DNA from: JBBDXS01 sp964418365
Lineage (GTDB): Bacteria > Chloroflexota > Dehalococcoidia > DSTF01 > RBG-16-68-14
Length of the DNA stretch: 11,514 nt
Direction of reading: 5' to 3'
NCBI GenBank assembly: GCA_964418365.1
Contig: CAYQLM010000096.1
Location: 1-11,514, forward strand
Below the pieces are notes generated by a model, which was given only the letters and a program-made list of their open reading frames with translations, made no database searches and was not told the DNA's origin. Position numbers and translations under genes: made by a program. Position 1 is the stretch's first letter. The number at the start of each line of letters is the position of its first letter. Below are positions 1 to 5,278 of this stretch, piece by piece.

Positions 1-368
1 CGGACACGGTCGGGGTGGCGGGCTGCGAACGTGATCGTCGCCGGCGCCTGCGATCCGCGCGACAAGACGAAGGCCGGAGCTGTCGGCAGACTCTCGAACA
101 CAGCCTCGATGTCAGCCACGCGCGCTTCCAACGACAGATCGGCGATGTCGCGGTCCGACAGGCCCTGTCCGCGCGGGTCGAATCGGACGAACGTATAGCT
201 CGCCGCTAGCCGTTCCATCGCCGCACGCTCGCGGGGCATCGCCCATTCGCCTTCAATGCTCCCAAAGGGGGTCGGGGGAATCATGACGAGGTACGGACCG
301 CTACCCAGGGTCGCGGTCGCGATCTTGGTGCCGTCGGCGCTGTGCACGTATCGGATCTGCGGTTCCAT
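1..368 (-). CDS. Alpha/beta-hydrolase-like protein, N-terminal part (cut by window edge)
   Basis: Reading the minus strand from ATG at 368 gives 122 codons without a stop, running off the left edge. The start (MEPQIRYVHSADG), the segment FVRFDPRGQGLSDRD at residues 60-74, LEARVADIEAVFESL at 80-94 and the AARHPDRV block at 115-122 match the alpha/beta hydrolases often found alone or fused to LuxR-type or cyclase domains. In those relatives a G-x-S-x-G nucleophile elbow lies about ten residues before AARHP. Here that place reads LSRGSQAPA (102-110), with Gly105 where the nucleophile would align, so catalysis is doubtful unless Ser103 or Ser106 substitutes. The His and Asp of the triad would lie outside the window. 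There is no strong Shine-Dalgarno; TAAGAT lies 9 nt before the ATG. The fold is confident, the substrate unknown. Confidence 0.8.
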   Translation of the reverse strand, partial: MEPQIRYVHSADGTKIATATLGSGPYLVMIPPTPFGSIEGEWAMPRERAAMERLAASYTFVRFDPRGQGLSDRDIADLSLEARVADIEAVFESLPTAPAFVLSRGSQAPATITFAARHPDRV

Positions 369-377
369 AGCGAACCT

Positions 378-383
378 ATCTTA
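378..383 (-). promoter_or_regulatory. -10-like hexamer, possible leaderless start
   Basis: TAAGAT (minus strand) is separated from the hydrolase ATG by 9 nt. This is the TANNNT-plus-short-gap layout described for leaderless transcripts in several high-G+C phyla. No good -35 box is visible 17 nt upstream. A weak AGG at 9 to 7 nt before the ATG is the only ribosome-binding alternative. Confidence 0.35.
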
Positions 384-398
384 CAGCACCTCCCCCGA

Positions 399-428
399 TT
401 GACCGCCGCCGCTGGGCCGTGCTAGGCT
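399..428 (+). promoter_or_regulatory. Weak candidate promoter for thrC cluster
   Basis: TTGACC at 399-404 (five of six matches to the -35 consensus) is followed after 18 nt by TAGGCT at 423-428 (three of six matches to -10). If used, the transcript would start near 435 and carry a leader of about 138 nt that includes both hairpins described below. The -10 is poor, so this is only a candidate. Confidence 0.25.
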
Positions 429-485
429 TCCTACCGACCATTACGGTAAGCAGCTATGTACCACCACTCGATGGCGATGCCCAAG

Positions 486-524
486 CCCCGACACGTCCGA
501 ATCCAAGACGGACGTGGTGCGGGG
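486..524 (+). promoter_or_regulatory. Long hairpin in thrC leader
   Basis: CCCCG (486-490) pairs with CGGGG (520-524), and CACGTCCG (492-499) pairs with CGGACGTG (509-516), with a small A/GTG internal loop and a 9-nt terminal loop (500-508). About 13 base pairs in total make this the strongest fold between the divergent hydrolase and thrC. It precedes a second hairpin at the thrC ribosome-binding site, which suggests a regulatory leader. It matches no riboswitch class I could recognise. Confidence 0.5.
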
Positions 525-535
525 CGCCTCCCGTA

Positions 536-563
536 ACCTCCCCGACGCATCGGGGAAGGAGGT
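536..563 (+). promoter_or_regulatory. Hairpin that can sequester the thrC Shine-Dalgarno
   Basis: ACCTCC at 536-541 is perfectly complementary to GGAGGT at 558-563, the core of the thrC ribosome-binding site, 9 nt before the ATG at 573. Inside, CCGA (542-545) pairs with TCGG (550-553) around a CGCA loop. A competing register pairs CCCCGA (540-545) with TCGGGG (550-555) and leaves most of the site free. Two alternative pairings, only one hiding the ribosome-binding site, is the layout of a translational switch. The pairing is seen; regulation is inferred. Confidence 0.5.
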
Positions 564-572
564 ATCGCTGTC

Positions 573-1838
573 ATGTCCACTTCGGCTCACCGGACGAGCT
601 TTGCTACGGCGCTCCGCTGCCGTGAGTGCCATCGCGAGTTCCCGCTCGACCCGATCTACGTCTGCGATTTCTGCTTCGGTCCGCTCGAGGTCGAATACGA
701 CTACGAGGCGATCCGCAAGAACGTCTCCCGAGAGTCGATCGAGCGCGGGCCGCTCTCGGTGTGGCGCTACGCCGACCTGCTGCCCTGCGACCGCGAGCAG
801 GCTGTCGATATCCAGGCCGGCTTCACGCCGCTGATCAAGGCGGAGCGCCTCGGCGAAGAGCTGGGCCTGCGCCATCTCTACCTCAAGAACGACTGCGCGA
901 ACCCGACGTGGTCGTTCAAGGACCGCGTCGCGACCGTCGCGGCGACGAAGGCGCGCGAGTTCGGCTTCGAGACGCTCGCTTGCGCCTCGACGGGCAACCT
1001 GGCGAACAGCGTCAGCGCGCACGCCGCGCGCGCGGGCCTCGAGGCGATCGTCTTCATCCCGTCCGATCTCGAGGCCGGCAAGATCGTCGGCTCCGCGATC
1101 TACGAGCCCACGCTCGTCGCCGTTGAGGGCAACTACGACGACGTGAACCGGCTATGCTCGGAGCTGGCGGGCATGTACCCGTGGGCGTTCGTCAACGTGA
1201 ACATGCGCCCGTACTATGCCGAAGGCAGCAAAACGCTGGGGTATGAAGTGGCGGAGCAGCTCGGCTGGCGCGCGCCGGACCACTGCATCGTGCCGATGGG
1301 GTCGGGCTCGCTCTACGTCAAGATCTGGAAGGGGCTGCAGGAGCTGGCCAAGCTAGGGCTGATCGCTGACGTGCACACGAAGATGTCCGGCGCGCAAGCA
1401 AGCGGGTGCTCGCCGATCGTTACGGCGTGGGAAGCGGAGACGCCGCACATCCGCCCGGTGCGGCCGAACACGATCGCCAAGTCGATCGCGATCGGCAACC
1501 CGGCGGACGGCCACTACGCGCTGGACGTGATGGGCGAGTCGGGCGGCCACGGCGTGGCGGTGGACGACGACGAGATCGTGGCGGGCATCCAGCTTCTCGC
1601 CCGCACCGAAGGCATCTTCGCCGAGACGGCGGGCGGCGTCGTCATCTCCGGCCTGAAGCGGCTCGCGGAGGCGGGGCGCGTCGGCCGCGACGAGGTCGTC
1701 GTCGCGTTCATCACGGGCGCTGGGCTGAAGACGCAGGAAGCTGTCGTCGATGCGCTCGCGCCGCCGCTGCGCGTGCAGCCGACGATCGCGTCGTTCGAAG
1801 AAGCATACGCCAAGGTCGAACACGCGCAGGCGTCCTAG
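573..1838 (+). CDS. thrC: Threonine synthase (PLP-dependent, zinc-ribbon N-terminus)
   Basis: 421 residues, a typical length for the shorter bacterial threonine synthases. The family converts O-phosphohomoserine and water to threonine and phosphate in the cytoplasm. A zinc-ribbon-like CxxC...CxxC (Cys16, 19, 31, 34) is followed by the fold-type-II PLP domain: NDCANPTWSFKDR holds the Schiff-base lysine (Lys116), STGNLANS at 139-146 is the substrate loop, and PMGSGS is a glycine-rich cofactor-phosphate loop. ATG at 573 is chosen because AAGGAGG lies at 556-562. It heads a co-directional cluster with a NIL protein 15 nt downstream, an FMN-fold protein and a CysO-like carrier. No hom or thrB is nearby, so a sulfur-accepting role on O-phosphohomoserine or O-phosphoserine, as in CysM or cysteate synthase (same fold), cannot be excluded. 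Confidence 0.92.
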   Translation: MSTSAHRTSFATALRCRECHREFPLDPIYVCDFCFGPLEVEYDYEAIRKNVSRESIERGPLSVWRYADLLPCDREQAVDIQAGFTPLIKAERLGEELGLRHLYLKNDCANPTWSFKDRVATVAATKAREFGFETLACASTGNLANSVSAHAARAGLEAIVFIPSDLEAGKIVGSAIYEPTLVAVEGNYDDVNRLCSELAGMYPWAFVNVNMRPYYAEGSKTLGYEVAEQLGWRAPDHCIVPMGSGSLYVKIWKGLQELAKLGLIADVHTKMSGAQASGCSPIVTAWEAETPHIRPVRPNTIAKSIAIGNPADGHYALDVMGESGGHGVAVDDDEIVAGIQLLARTEGIFAETAGGVVISGLKRLAEAGRVGRDEVVVAFITGAGLKTQEAVVDALAPPLRVQPTIASFEEAYAKVEHAQAS

Positions 1839-1853
1839 GGAGGAGGCAGACCG

Positions 1854-2096
1854 ATGGCAAAGCAACGAGTGAAGTTCACGTTCCCGCAAGACCTGATCAC
1901 AATCCCGGTGATCCACGAGCTGGGCAAAGAGTTCAATATCATCACCAACATCCGTCGCGCCGATGTCACGGAGGACCGCGGTTGGGTGATCCTGGAGCTC
2001 GACGGCGAGCTGCCCGAGATCGAGCGCGGCCTCGCCTGGGTCGCCTCGCAGGGCGTGCGGGTCGATCCCGTACAGGGAGACATCGTCGAGGGCTGA
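1854..2096 (+). CDS. Stand-alone NIL-domain protein
   Basis: 80 residues making up a single NIL (ferredoxin-like, ACT-related) domain: KFTFPQDLITIPVIHELGKE, then FNIITNIRRADVTEDRGWVILELDG, then a helix and GVRVDPV. NIL domains occur at the C-terminus of methionine-importer ATPases (MetN) and as small separate proteins; one NIL/ferredoxin protein works with a DUF39 protein in homocysteine formation in methanogens. There are no iron-sulfur cysteines, so this copy is not a ferredoxin. The ribosome-binding site GGGAGGAGG precedes ATG at 1854. The gene lies 15 nt after thrC and 1 nt before the next start, so co-translation is likely. A role in sulfur amino-acid synthesis or sensing is inferred from family and position. 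Confidence 0.85.
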   Translation: MAKQRVKFTFPQDLITIPVIHELGKEFNIITNIRRADVTEDRGWVILELDGELPEIERGLAWVASQGVRVDPVQGDIVEG

Positions 2097-2097
2097 C

Positions 2098-2769
2098 GTG
2101 ACCGCAACAGACGACCGGCTGAAGACCGAGCGCACGACGCTCAAGCGCCTGCCGGAACGCGGCGCGCACGACTTCGACACGATCGCGAGCATCCTGGACG
2201 AGGCGATCTTCTGCCACATCGGCTTCGTCGCGGACAGCCAGCCGTTCGTCGTGCCCACGGGGTACGGGCGGGACGGCCGCACGCTCTACATCCACGGCTC
2301 GTCCGCGAGCCGGATGCTGCGCACGCTCTCGACAGGAGCGCCGGTGTGCTTCACCGCGACGCTACTCGACGGCCTGGTGATGGCGCGCTCGGCGTTCCAC
2401 CACTCGATCAACTATCGATCCGTGATCGTGCTGGGCGCGGCGCTAGAAGTTACGGGCGACGAGAAGCTGCACGGCCTGCGCGCGATCACCGAGCATATGG
2501 CGCGCGGCCGCTGGGCCGACGTCCGCCCACCGACGGAGCAGGAGCTGAAGGCGACGTCGGTGCTCAAGCTCGAGATCGATGAAGCGTCCGCGAAGATCCG
2601 TACCGGCGGCCCCAAGGAAGACCCCGCCGACCTGCCATCGCCGATGTGGGCAGGGCACCTCCCGTTCGTCCTCGTGCCGCAGCCGCCCGTCCCGGACGAA
2701 CACACACCGGCGGACGCGGAGTTACCCGACTATCTGGCGACATACCGACGACCGGTTGGCGACGGATAA
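2098..2769 (+). CDS. FMN-binding split-barrel protein, pyridoxamine 5'-phosphate oxidase family
   Basis: 223 residues starting at GTG 2098, one base after the NIL stop (TGACGTG), so translation is probably coupled. The sequence has the split-barrel pattern of NimA-like / PNPOx-like flavoproteins: LDEAIFCHIGFVADSQPFVVPTGYGRDG, then TLYIHGSSASRMLRTLSTGAPVCFTATLLDGLVMARSAFHHSINYRSV, where the GSSASR segment and the HHS...NYRSV segment usually contact FMN phosphate. A proline-rich tail of about 50 residues follows. Family members bind FMN, F420 or haem and reduce various substrates; the reaction cannot be told from sequence alone. It shares a transcription unit with a PLP enzyme, but true PdxH activity is not implied because PdxH-specific motifs are not evident. 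Confidence 0.85.
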   Translation: MTATDDRLKTERTTLKRLPERGAHDFDTIASILDEAIFCHIGFVADSQPFVVPTGYGRDGRTLYIHGSSASRMLRTLSTGAPVCFTATLLDGLVMARSAFHHSINYRSVIVLGAALEVTGDEKLHGLRAITEHMARGRWADVRPPTEQELKATSVLKLEIDEASAKIRTGGPKEDPADLPSPMWAGHLPFVLVPQPPVPDEHTPADAELPDYLATYRRPVGDG

Positions 2770-2822
2770 TCACGAATGATCACGAATGACCTCATCCTGT
2801 GACAATCTGTGCTCATCTGTGG
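2769..2822 (+). repeat. Short tandem repeats with ~10-nt period before cysO-like gene
   Basis: ATCACGAATG occurs twice head to tail (2769-2778, 2779-2788), the first copy starting on the last base of the upstream stop codon. ATCcTGTG (2794-2801), ATCTGTG (2805-2811) and ATCTGTG (2815-2821) follow at 11- and 10-nt spacing. Together they fill nearly all of the gap to the carrier gene. They resemble short dispersed intergenic repeats of environmental bacteria, but the family cannot be named from one copy. Confidence 0.6.
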
Positions 2823-2838
2823 CACAATGAGGAACGGT

Positions 2839-3117
2839 ATGCCCATCACCATCCGCATTCCGACACCGCTGCGCAAGCTCACGAACGAGCAGGACGTCCT
2901 CACTGCGAACGAAGCCGGGACGCTCGCGCAGCTCATCGAGTCGCTCGAACGCGACTACCCCGGCCTCAAGGAGCGCTTGTGCGATGAGTCCGGCGAGCTG
3001 CGCCGCTTCGTCAACGTCTACGTCAACGGCGAGGACGTGCGTTTCCTCTCCGGCCTCGCGACCAGCATCGCCTCCGGCGCAGAGGTGAGCATCGTTCCCG
3101 CCGTCGCGGGCGGCTGA
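2839..3117 (+). CDS. cysO: CysO-like ubiquitin-fold sulfur-carrier protein (MoaD/ThiS family)
   Basis: 92 residues ending in AVAGG; the C-terminal Gly-Gly is where a thiocarboxylate forms after adenylation by an E1/MoeB-like enzyme. The segments ITIRIPTPLRKLT, LERDYPGLKERLCDE, LRRFVNVYVNGEDVRFLSGL and VSIVPAVAGG closely follow my memory of Mycobacterium tuberculosis CysO, which donates sulfur to O-phosphoserine bound on CysM. ATG 2839 is chosen over upstream GTG 2809 and ATG 2827 because GAGGA at 2829-2833 is well placed and relatives start at this point. It is the last gene of the thrC cluster. Neither CysM nor the Mec protease is in the window, so thrC or a distant enzyme would be the acceptor partner. 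The fold and Gly-Gly end are certain; the CysO subtype is likely. Confidence 0.88.
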   Translation: MPITIRIPTPLRKLTNEQDVLTANEAGTLAQLIESLERDYPGLKERLCDESGELRRFVNVYVNGEDVRFLSGLATSIASGAEVSIVPAVAGG

Positions 3118-3123
3118 TCGAGA

Positions 3124-3159
3124 AACGCCTCAAGCCGGCGTACACGCCAAAGAAGCGTT
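3124..3159. terminator. Weak hairpin between convergent cysO-like and DinB genes
   Basis: AACGC (3124-3128) pairs with GCGTT (3155-3159), and inside it GGCG (3137-3140) pairs with CGCC (3145-3148). It lies in the 47-nt gap between two converging stop codons. No U-run flanks it, so it is only a possible bidirectional terminator. Confidence 0.3.
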
Positions 3160-3164
3160 CGCGT

Positions 3165-3776
3165 CTAACCGCGCACGCCGAACTGCTTGCGGATCGCTTC
3201 GCCGGGCATCAGTTCCGGATGCTGCGCCAGCAGGTCCTTTCCGTCGGTCGAACGCCAGTCCGGCCAGCCTGTGCTGCCCTGCAGGCCTTTGAGGCAGGCG
3301 ATCTCGCCGCCGTGGATCTTCACATGGCCGAAGCCGTGCAGCTTGTACGCCTCGAGGCCGTCCCACATGCCGAGGCCGCGCGGACGCATATCGACGGGCC
3401 GGGTGAGATCAGACGGCGACAGGCGGTCGGCGTAGTCTAGGACAGAACGCTCAACGGCGCGGCCGTATGCGTGCAGCGCGTCCCAATCGATCTGCACGCG
3501 ACGGCCCCATTCGTGCATGTCACCAAAGACCGTATTCATCTCGCTGAGGCCGACCTGACCATGAAAGTCGCGCGAGATCACGGGCTGGCCCCCATCGAAT
3601 TGGCTGTTGAAGCCGACGTCGGCGCAGATCACCAGGTGCGCGTATGCCACTCCGATCGAATTCGCGGTCCCCGGCGGCTGCCAGACGGCCTGCTCCTGCG
3701 TGACGTCGTGGACGGTGAACTCTAACCACGCCCAGGCTGACTTGATTTCGTCCCGTATGACATCGACCGCGTCCAT
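3165..3776 (-). CDS. DinB-like four-helix metal-binding protein
   Basis: 203 residues with the DinB/YfiT pattern: LEFTVHDVTQEQAVWQPPGTANSIGVAYAHLVICAD near the start and HGFGHVKIHGGEIACLKGLQG at 147-167. His47, His151 and His155 (the HxxxH pair) match the metal-binding triad of the family. Such proteins use a bound divalent metal in thiol transfer, isomerisation or unknown reactions; the substrate here is unknown. GGAGGA lies just upstream of ATG 3776, and the gap from the preceding gene is 8 nt, so it is the third gene of the ArsR/SRPBCC operon. It is not the DNA-damage polymerase DinB; only the family name is shared. Confidence 0.85.
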   Translation of the reverse strand: MDAVDVIRDEIKSAWAWLEFTVHDVTQEQAVWQPPGTANSIGVAYAHLVICADVGFNSQFDGGQPVISRDFHGQVGLSEMNTVFGDMHEWGRRVQIDWDALHAYGRAVERSVLDYADRLSPSDLTRPVDMRPRGLGMWDGLEAYKLHGFGHVKIHGGEIACLKGLQGSTGWPDWRSTDGKDLLAQHPELMPGEAIRKQFGVRG

Positions 3777-3784
3777 TTGTCCTC

Positions 3785-4567
3785 CTACCTTTCAATCAGG
3801 CTCGGCTTCGGGTAGCCGCCCGGATGCCCCACGTACTGGCCCGCGCCGAAGTTCCATGTCGAAAGCGGCGCGCGGCCGCTCAGCACCTTGCCGGCGCGCA
3901 CGTACTCGGCCTCGAGCACCTCGCCGGGGGCATGCTCGCGGATGAAGAAGCCGATGTCCGACGTGCGCACCACCGGCGCGCCGTTCAGCCAGAGCACCAG
4001 GTCGCCGGCCTGCATGCCGGCTCGCTCCGCAAAGCCGCCCGGCACCACGTGCGTGATCTGCACGCCGGCCGCCGTCTGATGTGTCATCGCGCCCAGCCCG
4101 CTGCGGAACGAGAAGTGACGCGACGCGCGCACACCCCGTTCGAGGTACAGCACCAGATCGGCGATCATCTCGTCCCAGCCGCCGGCCGTGCTTTCCGCGT
4201 AGTGTCGCCACGCCTCGGAGTCGCCGAAGCCGCTGCGCACGATGGTGATCTTCGTGCCCGATTCCACTTCCTCGAACGTGACCGTGTTCTCGTACCAGCC
4301 GTCGAGACCGGAGTGGTACTGCGACCACGACAGCCGCTTGTGCAGCTCCGCCGGACCGGTCTTCGTTTCGCTGGGCTCGAACGTATCGAGCGAGGCCGGG
4401 TCTTCCATGTGGTCGCTACCGCCGCTCCACGCTTCGCGCTCCTGCGGGTCGGCGAACGCCGCCCACGCCTTCGCCACCGGCACGGCGACAACGAACGTGC
4501 GCTCGTACTTGCCTCCCATTGCGTCCTCCTTCTGTTCATGCATCGTCACCTCGATCGTCGCCGTCAT
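3785..4567 (-). CDS. SRPBCC (AHSA1-like) domain fused to a PDZ domain
   Basis: 260 residues from ATG 4567, which overlaps the regulator stop (ATGA). Residues 20-145 are a START/Bet-v-1-type fold (KYERTFVVAVPVAKAWAAF, GWYENTVTFEEVESGTKITI, GGWDEMIADLVLYLERGV), a hydrophobic-ligand-binding fold. Residues 165-232 form a PDZ-like domain: VQITHVVPGGFAERAGMQAG, DLVLWLNGAPV, then a second strand pair. No signal peptide or protease domain is present, so it is probably cytoplasmic. Two starts look usable: ATG 4567 (AAAGGAG upstream, coupled to the regulator) and ATG 4519 (AAGGAGG upstream, nearer the domain boundary, 244 residues). ArsR-SRPBCC-DinB gene sets are common; the added PDZ is unusual. The ligand is unknown. 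Confidence 0.85.
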   Translation of the reverse strand: MTATIEVTMHEQKEDAMGGKYERTFVVAVPVAKAWAAFADPQEREAWSGGSDHMEDPASLDTFEPSETKTGPAELHKRLSWSQYHSGLDGWYENTVTFEEVESGTKITIVRSGFGDSEAWRHYAESTAGGWDEMIADLVLYLERGVRASRHFSFRSGLGAMTHQTAAGVQITHVVPGGFAERAGMQAGDLVLWLNGAPVVRTSDIGFFIREHAPGEVLEAEYVRAGKVLSGRAPLSTWNFGAGQYVGHPGGYPKPSLIER

Positions 4568-5127
4568 TGTGCTCTCCTTTCGTCATCGGGGTAGGCTGCC
4601 AGGACGACCCGGTACGGGGCGCCTTCCTTAGCGCCGTGACGGTCGAGCAGCGGCCGCAACGCCCACATGTACTCTTCGAGGAACGCCGACCGCTCCTGCT
4701 CGCTCGCGAACTTCACCTCCACCGTGACGGACGCGCTCGCGATCTCTTCGCCGTCGAACGCTGCGCGGTCGAGCAACCCGATCGCGTCGCGCTGCAGACG
4801 TTCGCCGAGCACGACAAGCGTGGCCAGCGAGTGCTGGCTGCGCAGTGCCTCCGCGCGGCGCGGATCCGCCCACGCGACCGCCGGCGCGATGAGGAACGTG
4901 CGCGCCACGGACTTGAACAGCGATTCGACGAAGTTCCCGACCCGCCGCTCGCCGACATGCTCGACGAGCCTGGCCTGCGCGAGGGTCTTGAGGTGGTAGT
5001 TGACGCGCTGGCGCGGCTGGCTGAGCTGCCGCGCCACCGCCGCCGCCGAGGCCGGCTCCCTGAGCGCCTCCAGGATCTGCGTGCGCAGCGGGTGCACCAG
5101 CGCCTGGACGGCCTCGGGGTCGCTCAC
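4564..5127 (-). CDS. ArsR-like winged-helix transcriptional regulator
   Basis: From GTG 5127 the protein has 187 residues: a winged helix near the start (ALVHPLRTQILEALREPASAAAVARQLSQPRQRVNYHLKTLAQARLVEHVGERRVG) and an acidic/helical C-terminal part (EEIASASVTVEVKFASEQERSAFLEEYMWALRPLLDRHG) likely for dimerisation or ligand sensing. The cysteine clusters of metal-sensing ArsR proteins are absent. An upstream TTG at 5190 stays in frame and would add 21 basic residues, but it lacks a ribosome-binding site and lies inside the promoter/operator DNA; GTG 5127 sits just before the usual family start and is preferred. Its stop overlaps the SRPBCC start, so it probably autoregulates this operon through the palindrome at 5180-5189. 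Confidence 0.8.
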   Translation of the reverse strand: MSDPEAVQALVHPLRTQILEALREPASAAAVARQLSQPRQRVNYHLKTLAQARLVEHVGERRVGNFVESLFKSVARTFLIAPAVAWADPRRAEALRSQHSLATLVVLGERLQRDAIGLLDRAAFDGEEIASASVTVEVKFASEQERSAFLEEYMWALRPLLDRHGAKEGAPYRVVLAAYPDDERRAQ

Positions 5128-5161
5128 GGAAGCGACCTGATCGCGTGGCAGTCTTGCTCGT

Positions 5162-5190
5162 ATCTTAGGAAACTTTCTCTGTCCTGACAA
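5162..5190 (-). promoter_or_regulatory. Promoter P2 of the regulator operon
   Basis: On the minus strand TTGTCA (5190-5185), 17 nt, then TAAGAT (5167-5162). The predicted start near 5155 leaves about 27 nt before GTG 5127, which supports that start codon. The -35 box overlaps the TGTC-CT-GACA palindrome. Confidence 0.45.
5180..5189. promoter_or_regulatory. Operator-like palindrome TGTC-CT-GACA
   Basis: An inverted repeat of 4 bp arms around a 2-bp centre, between the -10 of P1 and overlapping the -35 of P2. A second small palindrome, GAAA-C-TTTC, lies at 5170-5178. Both suit a small winged-helix dimer; the neighbouring regulator is the obvious candidate. Confidence 0.4.
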
Positions 5191-5202
5191 GTATTTTTGT
5201 CT

Positions 5203-5231
5203 ATGCTAAGCCTTCGGCGGCGCCTTGTCAA
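5203..5231 (-). promoter_or_regulatory. Promoter P1 of the regulator operon
   Basis: On the minus strand a perfect -35 TTGACA (5231-5226), 17 nt, then TAGCAT (5208-5203; four of six -10 matches). It is the best promoter-like match in this intergenic region and lies 76 nt upstream of GTG 5127. Confidence 0.5.
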
Positions 5232-5278
5232 GCCCCTGCTGCCTTTTTTCGCCGCGATTCTCAGGCGACAATGGCCCG

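Noticed and set aside
435..572. Known riboswitch or T-box upstream of thrC
   Set aside because: No T-box sequence (GGGTGGNACCGCG), no SAM, glycine, fluoride or TPP core motif could be matched; only the hairpins themselves are supported.
2809..2838. Longer start (GTG 2809 or ATG 2827) for the sulfur carrier
   Set aside because: The added residues fall in the tandem repeat and are absent from the family; ATG 2839 has a properly spaced ribosome-binding site.
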